In this document: one piece after another, positions 53,782-64,000 of the stretch | Layout of the letters: each line of letters opens with the position of its first letter | Numbering within the stretch: the first letter of the stretch is position 1 | NCBI GenBank assembly: GCA_031213475.1 | Contig: JARUPZ010000018.1 | Coordinates: 5,989,680 to 6,053,679 of the forward strand | Source of the DNA: Nereocystis luetkeana | Taxonomy: Eukaryota > Sar > Phaeophyceae > Laminariales > Laminariaceae | Direction of reading: 5' to 3' | Length of the DNA: 64,000 bases | The notes under the pieces: generated by a model | What the model saw: only the letters and a program-made list of their open reading frames with translations | Told to the model about the DNA's origin: nothing | The model's database searches: none | Position numbers and translations under genes: made by a program

Positions 53782-56700
53782 ATGGCAGAGACAGCTCCAG
53801 CATCAAATCAAGAAGAAGCACCAAACGAATCTTTACCAGCGGGAGCAGGAGTAGCAGCCGCTTCGACTGCAGAGGGAGGGGGTGAGGCTGCGACCGTCGT
53901 CTCGCCAGGGGACACCGTTTCAGCGGGTCCACCAGGAGCGTCCGAATTAGCCGAAGGGTTAGGAGGGGGGGGGGGCGTCGCGGAGGCACAAGCGACTTCC
54001 GCAGGCGGAGGGAGGAGCTCGGCGAGTGAGTCTGAAAAGCGCAATAGCGGGAAGGACATGGGGGCACCGGCATCGAACGCCCCTGTGAAGGAGCCTCTGG
54101 GACCAGGGCCTTTCGGGCTCGATGATTTCGACACCGGGGTGACGCTGGGGACGGGAAGCTTTGGACGGGTCCGCATTGCGACGCACAAGGGCACTCAAAC
54201 GCCGTGGGCGATTAAAATGTTGAAGAAGGCTGAGATCATCCGCATGCAACAGGTGATGGTGATGCACGCGACGAGTACCTGCACCTTAAACAAAGCTGTT
54301 ACTTGACTGCCTACTGCGGTTTTGGCCCGTCAAGACTTGGCTCGACTCAATGTACTATAGTTGCAGTGCGCGGAGTTTCCCGAAGAATGTCTATCAAGGG
54401 GCAAACATAGTACCAACCGAAAATATTCAATGAAAAAGGTCCTGCGTCTATTTGGCACTCCTATGTGGAGAATAACGTGCTACTACATGTTTTCGTGCCG
54501 CATCTGTGTGGAGTATGCCTACCGTACGTACGTGAGATATGACCGGTGCGATGAAAAAGACGCGCAGATCTTTGCCACAGATATTTTAATGAAGCCAACC
54601 AACGAAAGCTCGAACAATCCCTTCAGTCAGTGGCACACAGGTCACCATCCCACAAACGTATTCAGTGCGAAACACTTTTAACGTATTGGTAACATCAATT
54701 AGTGGTCGCTGTGTACAAAAGAACATAACTTCTGTTTCGCACGAAAAGTCTAATTCAAGTATCTTCTCGGGTGTGCGTTGACTGATTGATGGCCTTCCGG
54801 AGGCATTCCGTCAGGGAGCACCCTCTGCGCTCGCGCGGTACCCGCTCGAACCCTGCCTCTGTTGTGGACAAAGGCACACACCCTTGAGGTGCTACTTGCC
54901 CAACTGACGAACGCACCCCCCAGAGTATTTCCCGTCCCCGTTGCCGAACGGCATATGTTATCTCCATAAAAACAAAACTGACGACCGTACACCCCAGAGC
55001 AACTGACGTCCCCGCTACCGCACCGCGTTCATGATTCCCATCATGATCTCCGGAAAATGATCATAAACGCTGCTCTTTGAGGGGGTGGTAATCGTCCTTG
55101 GGGGTGCGGCGCGCCCAGTTAGCCAAGTATTCGCCACAGGCGTGTGACGTTGTTCGCAACAGGGGCAGGATGGCAGACTTATCATTGCTGGTAGTCCAAA
55201 CGAACATACTCTACGCTGTATATTATTTACGATTCTCCCTGGTATGAACAACATATTCGCCTGATTGAGAGCGAAGTATCTGATTGAGAGCGAGAGCCAA
55301 ATAAAATTGAAATTTCGGGTCCAGACGCCTCTTGCCATTTCTTGGTAAGTAGGGAACGGCCTATTCCAAGAAGCGGCGCAAATTGAAGGTCTCGTCAGCA
55401 GCGTCGCGAGCATATGCGTGTCATCGTCATCGGATGCTGCAGCTAGGAGCTAGACAAGTTGCTAGACTTCCCCAGATTGGCTATTCCTGCCTCAAACTGT
55501 TTCGCCTCGGGCGGTGGGCTCTACTGTAGCTTCTGCTCCCGGCTGTAGCTCCACAACGAGAGACTCCCACACGATGACCAGGGTAGCGGCTTGAAGCTAC
55601 GGGCTAGCCCTTCAATTCAAGCTACACAGCAAGCTCCACCTCTCAGCGGTAGTCCGGCTACAGCGTATCGCGCAATCTCGCTCTCAATCAGATACTACGC
55701 TCTCAATCAGGCGAATACGTTGTTTATGGTACATGGTATGGTGCTCGTAAAATTCGTCGTCCGCTGTCCGACCTGCGAATGCTACGCCTATACGTACTAA
55801 TTTGGCGATTTCGCGTGCTGGGTGGTCATCTGCACGTGCCACACATTCGTGATCGCACGGATCAATTTTTATTTCGGAAAAGAAAGCGACGAAATCGAAC
55901 AACTTCTACTAATAGGTCCGGGAAAGAGGCCGCAGTTGAAATCATAGAGTCGCATGTGAGACGGAACAGCCGTCGGATATTGCGAGAAAATGGCGCAAAT
56001 TGTAGGCTACTGGTATGTATTGCCAAAGCTCTCTCTACCTCGGTGTAAATAGTGGTGGAACATGTTTGAACGTTTTACACCGATCACGATTTTCTATTAC
56101 CAAATTTCCTTTCAAAAAGTATTTATCGAGTACCTGGTACGTAGGAAAACTGCTGGTAGGGAACACATGCCTCTATTATTTTCGCTGAGTTCGTAGCTTG
56201 TGTTCGCCCCTTCCACCTACACTTCCGTTTTTGAGGGGGCGAGCGTCTAGTTTGACTAGAGCCGGGTTTTTTTCAGTTGGGAAAGGGTTAAGCAAACGTA
56301 CTCTGACCTGTTACATCCTGTGTGCTGAGCGAAATACTCACCGGATATGTCGACCATCCGTCTCTCCCCGCTCTCCTCATTTTGGGTGTCTTATCCGATT
56401 TTGAAAAAAGGTGGAGCACATGGTCAACGAAAAAACCATTCTCATGATGATGAACCACCCATTCATCGTGAAGCTCGCGGGCACCTTTCACGACGAGCGT
56501 AGCCTGTACATGATCCTCGAGTACGTCGTCGGCGGGGAGTTTTTCAGCCACCTGCGAAGAGCGAACCGGTTCGAGAACCACGTCGGCCGTTTCTTCGGGG
56601 CCCATGTGGCCCTCATGTTCGAGTACATGCACAGCATGGACGTCATCTACCGCGACCTGAAGCCGGAGAACCTGTTGCTCGACCGACAAGGGTACCTCAA

Positions 56701-57214
56701 GATCACCGACTTCGGCTTCGCCAAGATCGTGGCATTCAAGACGTACACCCTCTGCGGCACGCCGGAGTACATAGCCCCCGAGGTTCTCCTCAACCAGGGG
56801 CACGGGAAGGGGGTGGACTGGTGGACCATGGGGATCCTGGTCTACGAGATGCTCGTGGGGCAGCCGCCCTTCGTCGACAACGACCCGCTCAAGGTCTACC
56901 AGCTTATCCTGGCGGGAAAGCTGGCCTTCCCCCGCTTCATAGACAAGAACGCGAAGAGTCTCATCAAGAAGCTGCTCGTCGCGGACCTGACCAAGCGATA
57001 CGGGTGTGTCAAGGGGGGGGCGCAGGACGTCAAGGGTCACAAGTGGTTCGCGGGGTTCGACTTCGAGGAGCTCCTCGCCAGGGCTATCCCGCCCCCAATT
57101 GTACCCCAGGTGGAGGGGGCGATGGACACGTCGCAATTCGATCCGTACCCAGACTCTGTGGACTTGCCCGACATTCCCACCTTCACCGGCAAGGACCCGT
57201 TTTCCATCTTTTAA
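53782..57214 (+). CDS. PKA-type AGC protein kinase catalytic subunit
   Basis: Ser/Thr kinase of the cAMP-dependent (PKA-C) group. Two exons, 53782-54252 and 56411-57214, phase 0 (424 aa). Residues 1-110 are a Gly/Ala/Ser-rich extension, then FDTGVTLGTGSFGRV (Gly loop 123-128), AIKMLKK (Lys145), alpha-C Glu164 in VNEKTIL, LEYVVGGEFFSHLR, YRDLKPENLL (237 on), DFGFAK (257-259), TYTLCGTPEYIAPE with activation Thr270, DWWTMGILVYEML and KRYG. The tail passes GHKWFAGFDFEEL and stops directly after Phe-Ser-Ile-Phe, the FxxF hydrophobic motif that ends PKA without a following phosphosite, which separates it from Akt, S6K and PKC. All catalytic residues are present. Regulatory subunits are not in the window. 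The 2.2 kb intron holds an inverted repeat. PKG is the main alternative, but no cyclic-nucleotide-binding domain is present. Confidence 0.94.
55230..55760. mobile_element. Inverted-repeat element in the PKA kinase intron
   Basis: About 50 bp near 55246-55294 (ATTCGCCTGATTGAGAGCG, GTATCTGATTGAGAGCGAGA) recur inverted at 55676-55725 with about three differences, enclosing 380 bp. Within each arm the word CTGATTGAGAGCG occurs twice. The enclosed DNA has no gene. It could be a TIR element or a hairpin formed by duplication. Confidence 0.55.
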
Positions 57215-60200
57215 GGGCAGCTTACTGCTGTGCACTTTGGTTTTTCTCACCTTGTCCTTCAATCATGCTTCGGCGGGGAATTGAGGGGGGATAGGGATGC
57301 GGAAAGCAATGGGTTTTCATCGCCTTTTTCACTCCCGACAGAATGGGAGCTGCTGTATATGCTGGGGGGGGGGGGGGGGGGGCATGGCGGGAAATGGGGG
57401 TCCATTTGTGGTACATATAGACACGCGAAAGCTGTGTGGGGCGGTTGGTTGCTCATGGCGGTTTACTTCGGCTTCTGTGAAGTGTAACACGTGGGTTTTG
57501 CGGTGTTGTCGACAGTAGTTGCGAGGCACACCACTGCAAGACGATGCAGCGAGGAAGCAGTGGGCTGTACGAGGCCGATGTGGGTAGACCACAACGTGGA
57601 GCACTTGTTAACGGAGCGTTGTCATACACATTCTGCTGCGGAGGAGCTTGAGCTCCAGGCGCAGTTTGGACAGTTTGGTTTGACGTTGGGTGGCCTACGG
57701 TACTGGCTGTTCAAGCGCTAGCGGTGGCAGTCAGCAATGTTATCGCCAGAAGAACCTCTGCCGTGCGCTTCTACTCGTGTCAAGATTTTGTTTTACTTTC
57801 ACACTTCGTATAGTGTCCACTTCGTATACTGTCGGCACACGATCACTATCTCGATTATTCGCACGGACGCTTCGGGTCAAGACGCAGTTAGCTTCGCAGA
57901 CAGAGCATTTTTTCTGTCGATCACTTCTCCCACTAGGCCGGACAGCCCTGGCTCCGTGTGGCAAGATTCACACCATCGTGCAGGTCCAACGGCGGGCAAA
58001 GTATCGCCCGTAGGGGCAGGTGAACAAGCGCTCACAATCGTTGGCGTTGGCTCGTTTTGTTCGGTCCCCACCCGCATCGCATTCAGACAGGAACATGGGT
58101 TATCAACATCGCACCGCAGGCCAAAAGCAAAGAACGGCGTTGTTTGTGCTAAGATTCGGCTTGTGACGACAAAGTACTAAGTACGACGTACCAGGGCCAC
58201 TTTGTGCCCCACAGCAAGGTGCCTTGCAACCACGTTTTCAACACTAGAAATTCGGCAAGGCGCCCCTTCTTCTATGCAGCACGATTTGTTCACAAACGAC
58301 CAACCGCAGAATACACCACAACAAACACCAGCCGCTTGCTGCAGCTTCCAGAGAGTAAGAGCGGAAATGTGACCAAAATTGGGGTGCTTGTGTAGGTATT
58401 CTTGCTCGTGGCGATCTTCGCCGCGGAAGACACTGGCGTCACCGAGCAAAGCACATCGCATTTTACCTCGTCCTTGGAACTCCCCCCCTCCTTTTCCCCA
58501 GAATGACCCACACGAAGTATGCCCCCGCTCTTGGTACATCTGGTCTGAGCGGTCAAAGGCTTTATGGCCCGCGCGAGCAAAGCGAATATATATGCTTCGT
58601 ACGTGTACACCACCGTTCGCTATATTGCCACCCATATTTCTACGGAGGCGGTGAAGATAGAGCGACGAAACGACGTTTGAGGGGTTTGTTATGCTGGAGG
58701 CGTGTATTTTAGACGCGTGCTACAAATGGGATTGCAAATAATAATATGCAATACACATCTCGATGCGAAGAATCTGGGTATTTTGAGAGTTGAGGAGCCC
58801 CCGTCGGTGGAAAATGTTTGCGGTATACTATTATCAAGTAATATACGCCTACGATAGAACGGTCCTCATATTATTTCGCTGTCGCCGCATGTAGAAGTGG
58901 GAGTGGTGAACGTATTTCAAGCAGGGGCTGCAGTAGATAGAGTGTTGTTTGTAATACCATGAAGCCAATGCTTCGCTACGAAGTACGTACGTAGCAAATA
59001 CATAACAGGTACATTTCACGTCCCGAGGTTGGACTACTCGCGTCTTCTCTGCAACGATACTGTGACGTGTAGGGATCCTACGGAGTAGAGTGGAGTCTTA
59101 ACGAGCTATTAATACCTCGTGGCCCTACCGCTGTGATATTGGACGTTTGTTCGCTTGCTGTGAGCTTTCTAATTTTTTTCCGTACTTCCTTCCTTTGGCA
59201 GAATATTCCGTGACGACTTAGGTCCGCTGGTCCAGCTTTTTCACAAAGGCGTTTTCCCTTTCCTTGTGAGGCGCTCTCAATTTTCTCTGTCACCTACCCA
59301 TCGCCGTGTTTAGTTCAATAGGGCACGCCCGATCTGTTTGTGCATAATTTACCATTATACTCACTGTACCACACGATACAATGATCACAATCCCGATGAT
59401 CACTACACCATGCCATATCGGAGTGAGCGGTGTGCCGTCACAACAGCACCGGATTTTGTTTCGACACCCCGCGCCTTCCGAATCTGGTGTGTCGCCGACC
59501 TCGATCGATCAAAGGCCGACAGCTTGGACAACGCCGACCGACACTGTTGGGATGATTTCTCCGTACAATCCCGCACTTTCACCTTCCCTGGCTTATCCCA
59601 GTCGGGTAGTGTATTGTATGGGCCTTTTTGGTGGACTCTTTCCCCCTTTCCATCACTATGAATACGTACATTGTTACTGTTCTGCCAGCACTACCGTTAG
59701 GCGACGACGATCTATTAATGTTAGACGACTATATTGTCGTGACGGTCAACGCATTATGGCATCTGCCGTCCTGGTGTCGTTCCCGTTTAGACCCTTTCGA
59801 TGCTCCTATTCTCGTCACTCCTTGCGCCCAACACGATTTTGGAATACCAGATCGATTGGACGTCACCACTGAGAAGGCCATTGGTACTGATCCTCGATAC
59901 ATAGCCCACGGGAGTTCCCTTTTTTTCTGACACAATGATGGTGTCGCAGCGGCTGGCACTCCTCCCACCTTGACTGCCGCACCGTCCACTGTGTCATCGC
60001 CTACAGCACAATTTCTGACACTGCTACTGTGGACCAATGCACTCCTCATGAGCCACCATTGGGTCCGTGTCTCCCCGGATGGGCAACCGCGTTATGGTGG
60101 CCGTTGGAAAACCCCGACTGCCGCCAACTGCGATATTGGTTTAGCCGCAGAGGGGTCTTGGTCGTAGGGCACCCGTGACCGCGTCCCGGGGCCCGCAGTA

Positions 60201-61761
60201 TTCAAATTGTTCGCTGTCGTCTTCGCTTTCGAAGCACCGCGTCAACCCGCCTTGTACAGCCTTTTCGAAATAGCGAGAACCTTAGGTTTTCCGCCCTCCC
60301 CCGTTGTTGAGCCACCTGTTCTAGCCGCCGCCGCCGCCGCCGCCGCCGCCACTCCGAGCACATCCGTCTATCTAGCGATTTCTTCTCGGCCTGCGCCCGC
60401 TGAGGAAATGCCACATTCGGAGGCTTTGTTTGCCCAGCCTCACTTCACCACCTCTTTTCAGAGTACTCCCTCTCGGAACCTGTTGTAAGACCTGAAGATG
60501 GTCGACTCTCTGCTACTTCGTTGGGCGCTATACATTCACACATGGATTGGCCTCTCGTGTGCGACGTAGCAAACTATCGTCGTCTGTCACTACTGTAGTC
60601 TACGAAGTTCGCTGTCTTGAGCTTCCCCCTACTAGCCCCCCCGTCGATTATCTGCAATCGTTGTACCTGGTATATCGCAGCTCTTCGAAGTTTTCGTCCT
60701 AGCTAGAAAAAATAGGCGATCGACCAATTTTAGGGCGGAACCGGCCTCGTTCATGGGCCAAAAGCTGGTGGTATCGGCTGCACACGCGCACTGCTTGACG
60801 GCGCCCATTTATTATGTGTACACGGTTTTGGGTGGCTACGTAGGTAAAGCCATTTTCCTTGCCGCAACGGACAGTATGTGCACGGTCTGCTTCTTCGACG
60901 ACCTTACCGACGTACTGTAGCCCGATCGAGATCGCTTTCCACCACGAACTGAGCACCACAGTAATAATTGTCAGAACACAACACGGGCTGCCGTTCGTGG
61001 TTCGTCCGATGGCGCAAGGCTGGCGGTGTAACGTAGCGCAAGCTGTTGTGCTAAATATATAGGAGGAAGAATCCCAGGGGGTGACTGCCTGGTATGATCT
61101 GGGATACCATCCATACTACAGCAATCCTTCGACAGTAGTACCGTGGTACACACTACTGTATATCGATACTACTGTGCTACATTCATGTTCTACGAAGCAC
61201 TTTACTACTCCGCCTGCCTTGTCTTTCAGTACACGCTTGTGTCTGGTTCCTCCAGTAGTGCACCGGGATTATATTTTCTTATTCATGTTAAGTTGAAAGG
61301 CAGTATGGACCTAGGGACAGGCTACTGCTATGCAGGCAGTGCTTCTGGCTCTGCTTTGGTCACTCACACAAGGTGCTTGGAGGTTATCATTCTTGAACTA
61401 TTTGCTTGCTTGATCACAGGATGTCTTCTGCACGAAGGGGCGAGACATTCATCAGCCAGACAGACAATACCGCCAGCCAGGTATGGTGAGGGGGCATTTA
61501 AAGCCACAACAGAGGAGAGGGGTGCCACAACACTAGCCCACCCTGAAGGGCCGTATATATATACTTCGTATAGATTCATAGGAAATTCAGGTAGGAACCA
61601 AACCCATCCGGAGAACTCGGAGAATGGATCGAAGGCGCGGCGCTTCACAATCCACTCCCACACCTCTAACTTACAAGGCAGAAGCTGATTACACGCGCAC
61701 ACAGCATATCAGACAACAAGTTCGAAAATATTTAACCCGCTCCCTCCCAGTGTGCCTGGTC

Positions 61762-61913
61762 GTGCTTGGTGCAAGCAATGTTTGCCTGGTCGGTGCAAAC
61801 CCGGCATGCTCCGTCGCGGCATTGTAGGGATGCGAGGGTCTGGTCATACGACTATACGGCCATGCATGAGATCAAGTACAAATATCTCCTATCGAGTACC
61901 CCCCCCCCCCCCC
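61762..61913 (+). mobile_element. SINE-like repeat A, intergenic copy
   Basis: It carries the full core (CTTGGTGCAAGCAATG, CTGGTCGGTGCAAACCC, CATTGTAGGGATGCGAGG, GGCCATGCATGAGATC) and ends CTCCTATCGAGTACC, then a 14 nt C run. This is the cleanest example of the poly(C) end. Confidence 0.8.
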
Positions 61914-62186
61914 AGTTTGGGTTGGGTTGGCGTCGGTTGGCAACGACACTGTAAAACACGCCGCTCACCACTTGATTGAGCTAGACATCAACCAGGGTAC
62001 CGCTTTTTTTTCTTTTTCTTTTTTGGCGGTCGGTCACAGCTGGTTGTCGAGTTAGATCATTTGTGCGAGGTGAATAACATGTACTCCGCACAAACAAGCG
62101 GGAATGATAGTATCACGTAGTGTTCATGGTAAGGCACCCAAGAGGCAGTTACATAGTACTCCCGTTGCTGTCTCTGAAAGTGGCTG

Positions 62187-62463
62187 CACCGGAAATGAAA
62201 TTAACTCATTGAAGCTGTCATCCATATGCAAGTCCGCTTCACAAGCGGTTCTTAGTAAGATGCAGTTCACCCTTCATGCGACTCGCCGGACACCTCACCG
62301 CGCTTTGCGCTTGATAGTGCAAGCAATGTCTGCCTGGTCGGTGAAAACCCGACATGCTCCGTGCCGACATCGTAGGAATGCGAGGGTCTATGGTCATACG
62401 ATTACGGCCATGCATGAGATCGAGTGCATCCCTGCTTTCGAGTACACCCTCCCCCCTTCCGCC
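62187..62463 (+). mobile_element. SINE-like repeat A, long intergenic copy
   Basis: It matches 13491-13760 over its length, including the head CCGGAAATGAAATTAACTC. The end is C-rich (CACCCTCCCCCCTTCC). Confidence 0.8.
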
Positions 62464-62466
62464 CCC

Positions 62467-62543
62467 CAGTCCCCGCATTGTAGGAACGCGAGGGTCTATG
62501 GTCACAATACGACTACTACTGCTGCTATATGCATGACATGACA
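62467..62543 (+). mobile_element. SINE-like repeat A, partial copy
   Basis: A partial tail follows directly on the previous copy: CGCATTGTAGGAACGCGAGG, GTCTATGGTCACAATACGAC and TATGCATGACATGAC, then C-rich DNA. This is the second case of tail-to-tail tandem copies (compare 13491-13890). Confidence 0.65.
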
Positions 62544-62728
62544 CATGTGAGTGCCCCCCCGCTCTCCCCAGTGGTTACCATGAGGCTATTATTAACACTG
62601 CCCCATTATTTCTATCGCTTACTACGAGCGTCCTGTACGAGACATTTTGTGAGGGGTTTCTACATGTGTTATACGTACCTGGTAGTAAAGTAGTGCTAGA
62701 TTTTGTTTTTTCAGATTTCATACATGAT

Positions 62729-63073
62729 TGTTATAAGGATTACCTTGGGCTGGGTAATCGATCGATCTTTTACCCCTATAGCTCAGTAGGTAACACCTCC
62801 ACATTTGACGTCGTACGGGTTCGAACCTCACTTCGAACGTTTCTTTTACAGAAACGCTTGCGCGTGCACACCTAAAAAAAAAAAAACATCTCCCTGGTTC
62901 CCCAGGTAAATTTTAACGAAGCGGGTAGGTCAGCGTACGGATGGTATACGGTTCCGACGCCCCAAATACCCCGCCGTTCAGAGGGGGGGAGAGTGTTATA
63001 AGGATTACCTTGGGCTGGGTAATCGATCGGTCTTTTACCCCTATAGCTGAGTAGGTAACACCTTCACACATGA
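62729..63073 (+). mobile_element. tRNA-derived SINE, one full unit plus a partial second unit
   Basis: The block TTATAAGGATTACCTTGGGC continuing through TAGCTCAGTAGGTAACACCT at 62729-62808 recurs at 62994-63073, 265 bp later, with few changes. The first copy has an A box (TAGCTCAGTAGG, 62779-62790) and a B box (GGTTCGAACC, 62818-62827) at tRNA-like spacing. A 14 nt A run (62874-62887) and a unique-looking body follow. The arms do not pair as a full cloverleaf, so it is a tRNA-derived SINE head and not a working tRNA. The second copy stops before the B box. Confidence 0.6.
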
Positions 63074-63437
63074 TCCGCAGGCGGCCGAATTAAAAATATA
63101 TGTCCCGATGATATATTCAATTGTGATCCCGAAGCAACGCGAGGTAAACACACAATGAGAGTGACTCACCCCCCAGGCGACAACCAGCGCGTCGTCAATC
63201 CTTTGTTACTGTATGTAGTATAGGGTGTAAAAAGGGGAGCATTTTTACGCTCGTCTGCGACATCTAAAACTGGAAATAAAAAATGAAAAAACAACACTTG
63301 TTCTATATACATGGCTCGGAACTGCCCCTACTGGCAGCGCTTTTTTTGTCGCTGTGAAACCCCGACATGGCTGACTTTACCTCTCTCCGCTTACGCGCAA
63401 GCCTGCAAGCAGGAACACAACTCTGCCTTGACACAGC

Positions 63438-63872
63438 ATGGCGACCCGACTCGCCTTTGCAGCTGCACATAGAGTGCGAACACCGGTGTTGAGGAATGCG
63501 TCCTCGTTTCACACACCAACACTGTCCCTCGGCCCGAGAGCAGTTGGCTGTCGACGAGCTGCGTTGTTAGCTCGTTCTTCTACGACGTCAACAGCAACCG
63601 TAGACGAGAGGGGTAGCAGCATCCAGCGTCCACCGCCAGCGACCACCTCTCCTCCTCCGCATGCAACACGCCAGCATGAGCCCAGTGCTTTTGCTGCTGC
63701 TGCTGCTGCTGGCAGCTCTTCCCCACTTGACAGCACAACAAAGCAGTCGCCGAGTGCCGAGACTAGCAGCAGCGACAGCAGCAGCAGCAGCAATGGCACC
63801 AGATCAAGCCCAGATCCTACGTCTAATAATACTACTGCTGCTGGCAACCGTACGAGCGAACCCAGGGACATG

Positions 63873-63906
<34 letters not shown>

Positions 63907-64000
63907 GCAGAGGTGGTGAAAACACCACTAGCAACGGTGGGGGCGGGGGCAGTGGTGGCGGACAAGGTGGCCACCGAGGGCCGCTGACGTGGGGAGCGGT
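63438..64000 (+). CDS. Mitochondrial-type protein, N terminus only, tentatively SCO1-like
   Basis: An ATG at 63438 opens a frame that runs to the window end without a stop (187 complete codons plus two bases). Residues 1-55 (MATRLAFAAAHRVRTPVLRN onward) are rich in Arg, Ala and Ser with no acids, a typical mitochondrial presequence. Low complexity follows: Pro/Thr, eight Ala, two Ser runs coded by AGC units, and Gly-rich sequence. The last residues, GGHRGPLTWGAV, resemble the segment just before the membrane helix of SCO1/SenC copper chaperones (GPVSWKSLA in animals), which deliver copper to cytochrome c oxidase. Only about ten residues support this, so the name is provisional. The rest lies beyond the window. 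Confidence 0.55.

Larger units (their letters stand above)
57215..63437. other. Long spacer between the PKA kinase and the SCO1-like gene
   Basis: The first few hundred bases are kinase 3' UTR, with a G run at about 57366. From 58.7 to 61.7 kb I recognise no gene. Overlapping open frames at 59338-60490 are longer than average but match nothing I know and do not form one consistent frame; they may be a decayed element. A (GCC)n tract lies near 60327-60350. From 61.76 kb repeat A copies and a tRNA-like SINE fill the region up to the next gene. Confidence 0.5.

Noticed and set aside
59338-60490. Group of overlapping frames that could be an unknown gene or a decayed element
   Set aside because: No frame continues for the whole stretch, no splice model joins them, and I recognise no motif. 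Reported only as spacer content.
62772-62845. Functional tRNA gene
   Set aside because: A and B boxes are present but the acceptor and D stems do not pair, and the head is repeated 265 bp away with its B box missing. A SINE fits better.

Overview
The window looks like nuclear DNA of a brown alga, most likely Ectocarpus or a close relative. This is inferred from gene style, not from a database match. Genes carry long GT-AG introns, many with GTGNGT-type donors. Proteins have long Ala, Ser and Gly runs, CTG/CAG tracts are common, and neighbouring genes mostly alternate strands, a pattern known from Ectocarpus. No prokaryotic operon, CRISPR array or rRNA was seen. All exon structures were built by hand from splice consensus, reading frame and remembered family alignments.

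Layout. (1) 1-3787: gene-poor, with a 0.6 kb foldback element. (2) 3788-4192 (-): first exon of an unrecognised basic, Ala-rich protein, divergent from (3) ALG1 (+, 4806-14251, 4 exons, 659 aa), the first mannosyltransferase of N-glycan assembly. Its introns hold a TIR element and LINE/SINE copies. (4) 14252-18155: convergent spacer. (5) A giant kinesin-7/CENP-E-like gene (-, 37754-18156, 12 exons, 2,973 aa): N-terminal motor, about 2,300 residues of Ala/Glu-rich coiled coil including nineteen 36-residue repeats, and a basic tail ending in a possible CaaX box. (6) A 274 bp bidirectional promoter region leads to (7) VPS72/YL1 (+, 38029-44874, 5 exons, 776 aa), the H2A.Z-handling subunit of SWR1/SRCAP remodelling complexes. 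(8) 44875-47259: convergent spacer with a dispersed repeat. (9) A BPG-dependent phosphoglycerate mutase (-, 52678-47260, 5 exons, 348 aa) with an N-terminal presequence and 27 consecutive serines. (10) A PKA-type AGC kinase catalytic subunit (+, 53782-57214, 2 exons, 424 aa). (11) 57215-63437: long spacer full of repeats, including a tRNA-like SINE. (12) A mitochondrial-type protein cut by the window end (+, 63438 onward), tentatively SCO1-like.

The genes are unrelated housekeeping functions (ER glycosylation, mitosis, chromatin, glycolysis, signalling, probably mitochondrial copper delivery). They do not form a pathway.

The most unusual signals are in the non-coding DNA. A SINE-like and a LINE-like repeat share a 3' tail that ends in a C-rich tract instead of poly(A). 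Copies of that tail lie 55-80 nt upstream of three separate 3' splice sites in two genes, in sense orientation. A palindrome, TACCWGGTA, occurs roughly forty times in introns and spacers, far above chance. In the kinesin gene all eleven introns are phase 0.
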